Below are positions 47,182-47,412 of a DNA stretch of 47,412 nucleotides, one piece after another (the stretch's first letter is position 1; the number at the start of each line of letters is the position of its first letter). A model generated the notes under the pieces. It saw nothing but the letters and a program-made list of their open reading frames with translations, was not told the origin of the DNA and searched no databases. The stretch is from IMG/VR virus record IMGVR_UViG_3300046000_012596, positions 1-47,412 of that record, one strand, 5' to 3'. Source of the stretch: a virus. The position numbers and the translations under genes were made by a program.

Positions 47182-47412
47182 TGGTTAATTCTATTTCGGT
47201 TTCGTTATCTTGAAATTCAATTTGTAACTTTTGTAATGTTTCTAAATCATTCTGTTCAAAAGTCTTTTTTAATTGTTCAATTGTTTGTTTGAACAATACA
47301 TCTTTCATTTCCCTTTCCTTGTTGAGTTTTATAAGTTTGGCAACTTTTAAAAGAGTCTGTGATATTTCTTTATCTTCAATTTGACTTACGAACGAGAACC
47401 CCCTCGTATTTG
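47135..47412 (-). CDS. Hypothetical protein, partial (runs off the window)
   Basis: The last 92 or so codons of a minus-strand gene that begins beyond the right edge. Read from the edge: GFSFVSQIEDKEISQTLLKV, then a Lys/Leu/Glu helix and QKLQIEFQDNETEIELTNEQ, ending ELAE. Predicted helical or coiled-coil, acidic at the end. The stop lies inside the next gene's first 47 bases. No domain recognised. Confidence 0.65.
   Translation of the reverse strand, partial: NTRGFSFVSQIEDKEISQTLLKVAKLIKLNKEREMKDVLFKQTIEQLKKTFEQNDLETLQKLQIEFQDNETEIELTNEQDGEKPTTIELAE

Noticed and set aside
1-47412. Bacterial chromosome or genomic island rather than phage
   Set aside because: The S74 fibres, DUF3310, DUF932, dense overlapping small genes, leader-bearing proteins and phage-like promoter classes favour a phage; no housekeeping genes in normal bacterial context were seen. 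A prophage state cannot be excluded.

Overview
The window looks like an internal piece of a large tailed-phage genome (Caudoviricetes, probably a myovirus) whose host is in the phylum Bacteroidota. The phage signs are three collagen-like fibre genes ending in peptidase-S74 chaperone domains, dense and mostly overlapping small genes, DUF3310, DUF932, PcfJ-like and SPFH proteins, two solitary DNA methyltransferases, and many short unrecognised genes. The host signs are five promoters of the Bacteroidota form TTTG-N19/20-TAnnTTTG, a SusC-like TonB-dependent receptor, and lipoprotein signal peptides. The DNA is AT-rich and the standard code fits. No portal, terminase, capsid, polymerase or integrase gene lies in the window, so whether it is a free phage or a prophage cannot be settled here. 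Most genes are on the minus strand.

Layout. 1-8.1 kb: a minus-strand block with an outer-membrane cargo (TonB-dependent receptor coupled to a beta-helix lipoprotein), two genes behind host-type promoters, a nuclease-like protein, a UvrC homologue and a lipoprotein aspartyl protease. 8.1-12.6 kb: small proteins, two sulfotransferase-like proteins and an SPFH protein. 12.6-15.1 kb: an HExxH protein, then about 1 kb of non-coding, relatively GC-rich, hairpin-rich DNA with its own promoter and terminator, next to a tRNA-Met. This is the best candidate for an unusual element: a giant structured RNA of the GOLLD/ROOL kind. 15.1-20.1 kb: Nudix, cobalamin adenosyltransferase, a DHH-SET fusion, a ferritin-like protein and a pretoxin-like protein. 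20.1-26.4 kb: DNA methyltransferase, nucleotidyltransferase, APS kinase, a methyltransferase-DUF3310 fusion, a third sulfotransferase-like protein and a run of small genes. 26.5-29.4 kb: a plus-strand cluster with two more HExxH proteins. 29.4-38.2 kb: three overlapping collagen-like fibre genes. 38.3-47.4 kb: glutaredoxin, thioredoxin, PcfJ-like, DUF932, a leucine-rich-repeat protein, Dam-type methyltransferase, DnaJ and small proteins.

Two themes link the genes. First, at least nine otherwise unrelated proteins begin with a short basic-hydrophobic leader ending in (L/I)-x-E, the cleavage signature of T4-type prohead proteases. I infer they may be packaged in the capsid and injected; they include three putative metallopeptidases, the DHH-SET protein, the pretoxin-like protein and the LRR protein. 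Second, two promoter classes are visible: host-type TAnnTTTG promoters in front of presumed early genes and the RNA locus, and a recurrent TATTTATnA motif just upstream of many presumed late genes, sometimes so close to ATG that the mRNA would be leaderless. An APS kinase together with three sulfotransferase-like proteins further suggests a phage-encoded sulfation route. All family calls come from motif recognition by eye, not from database searches.
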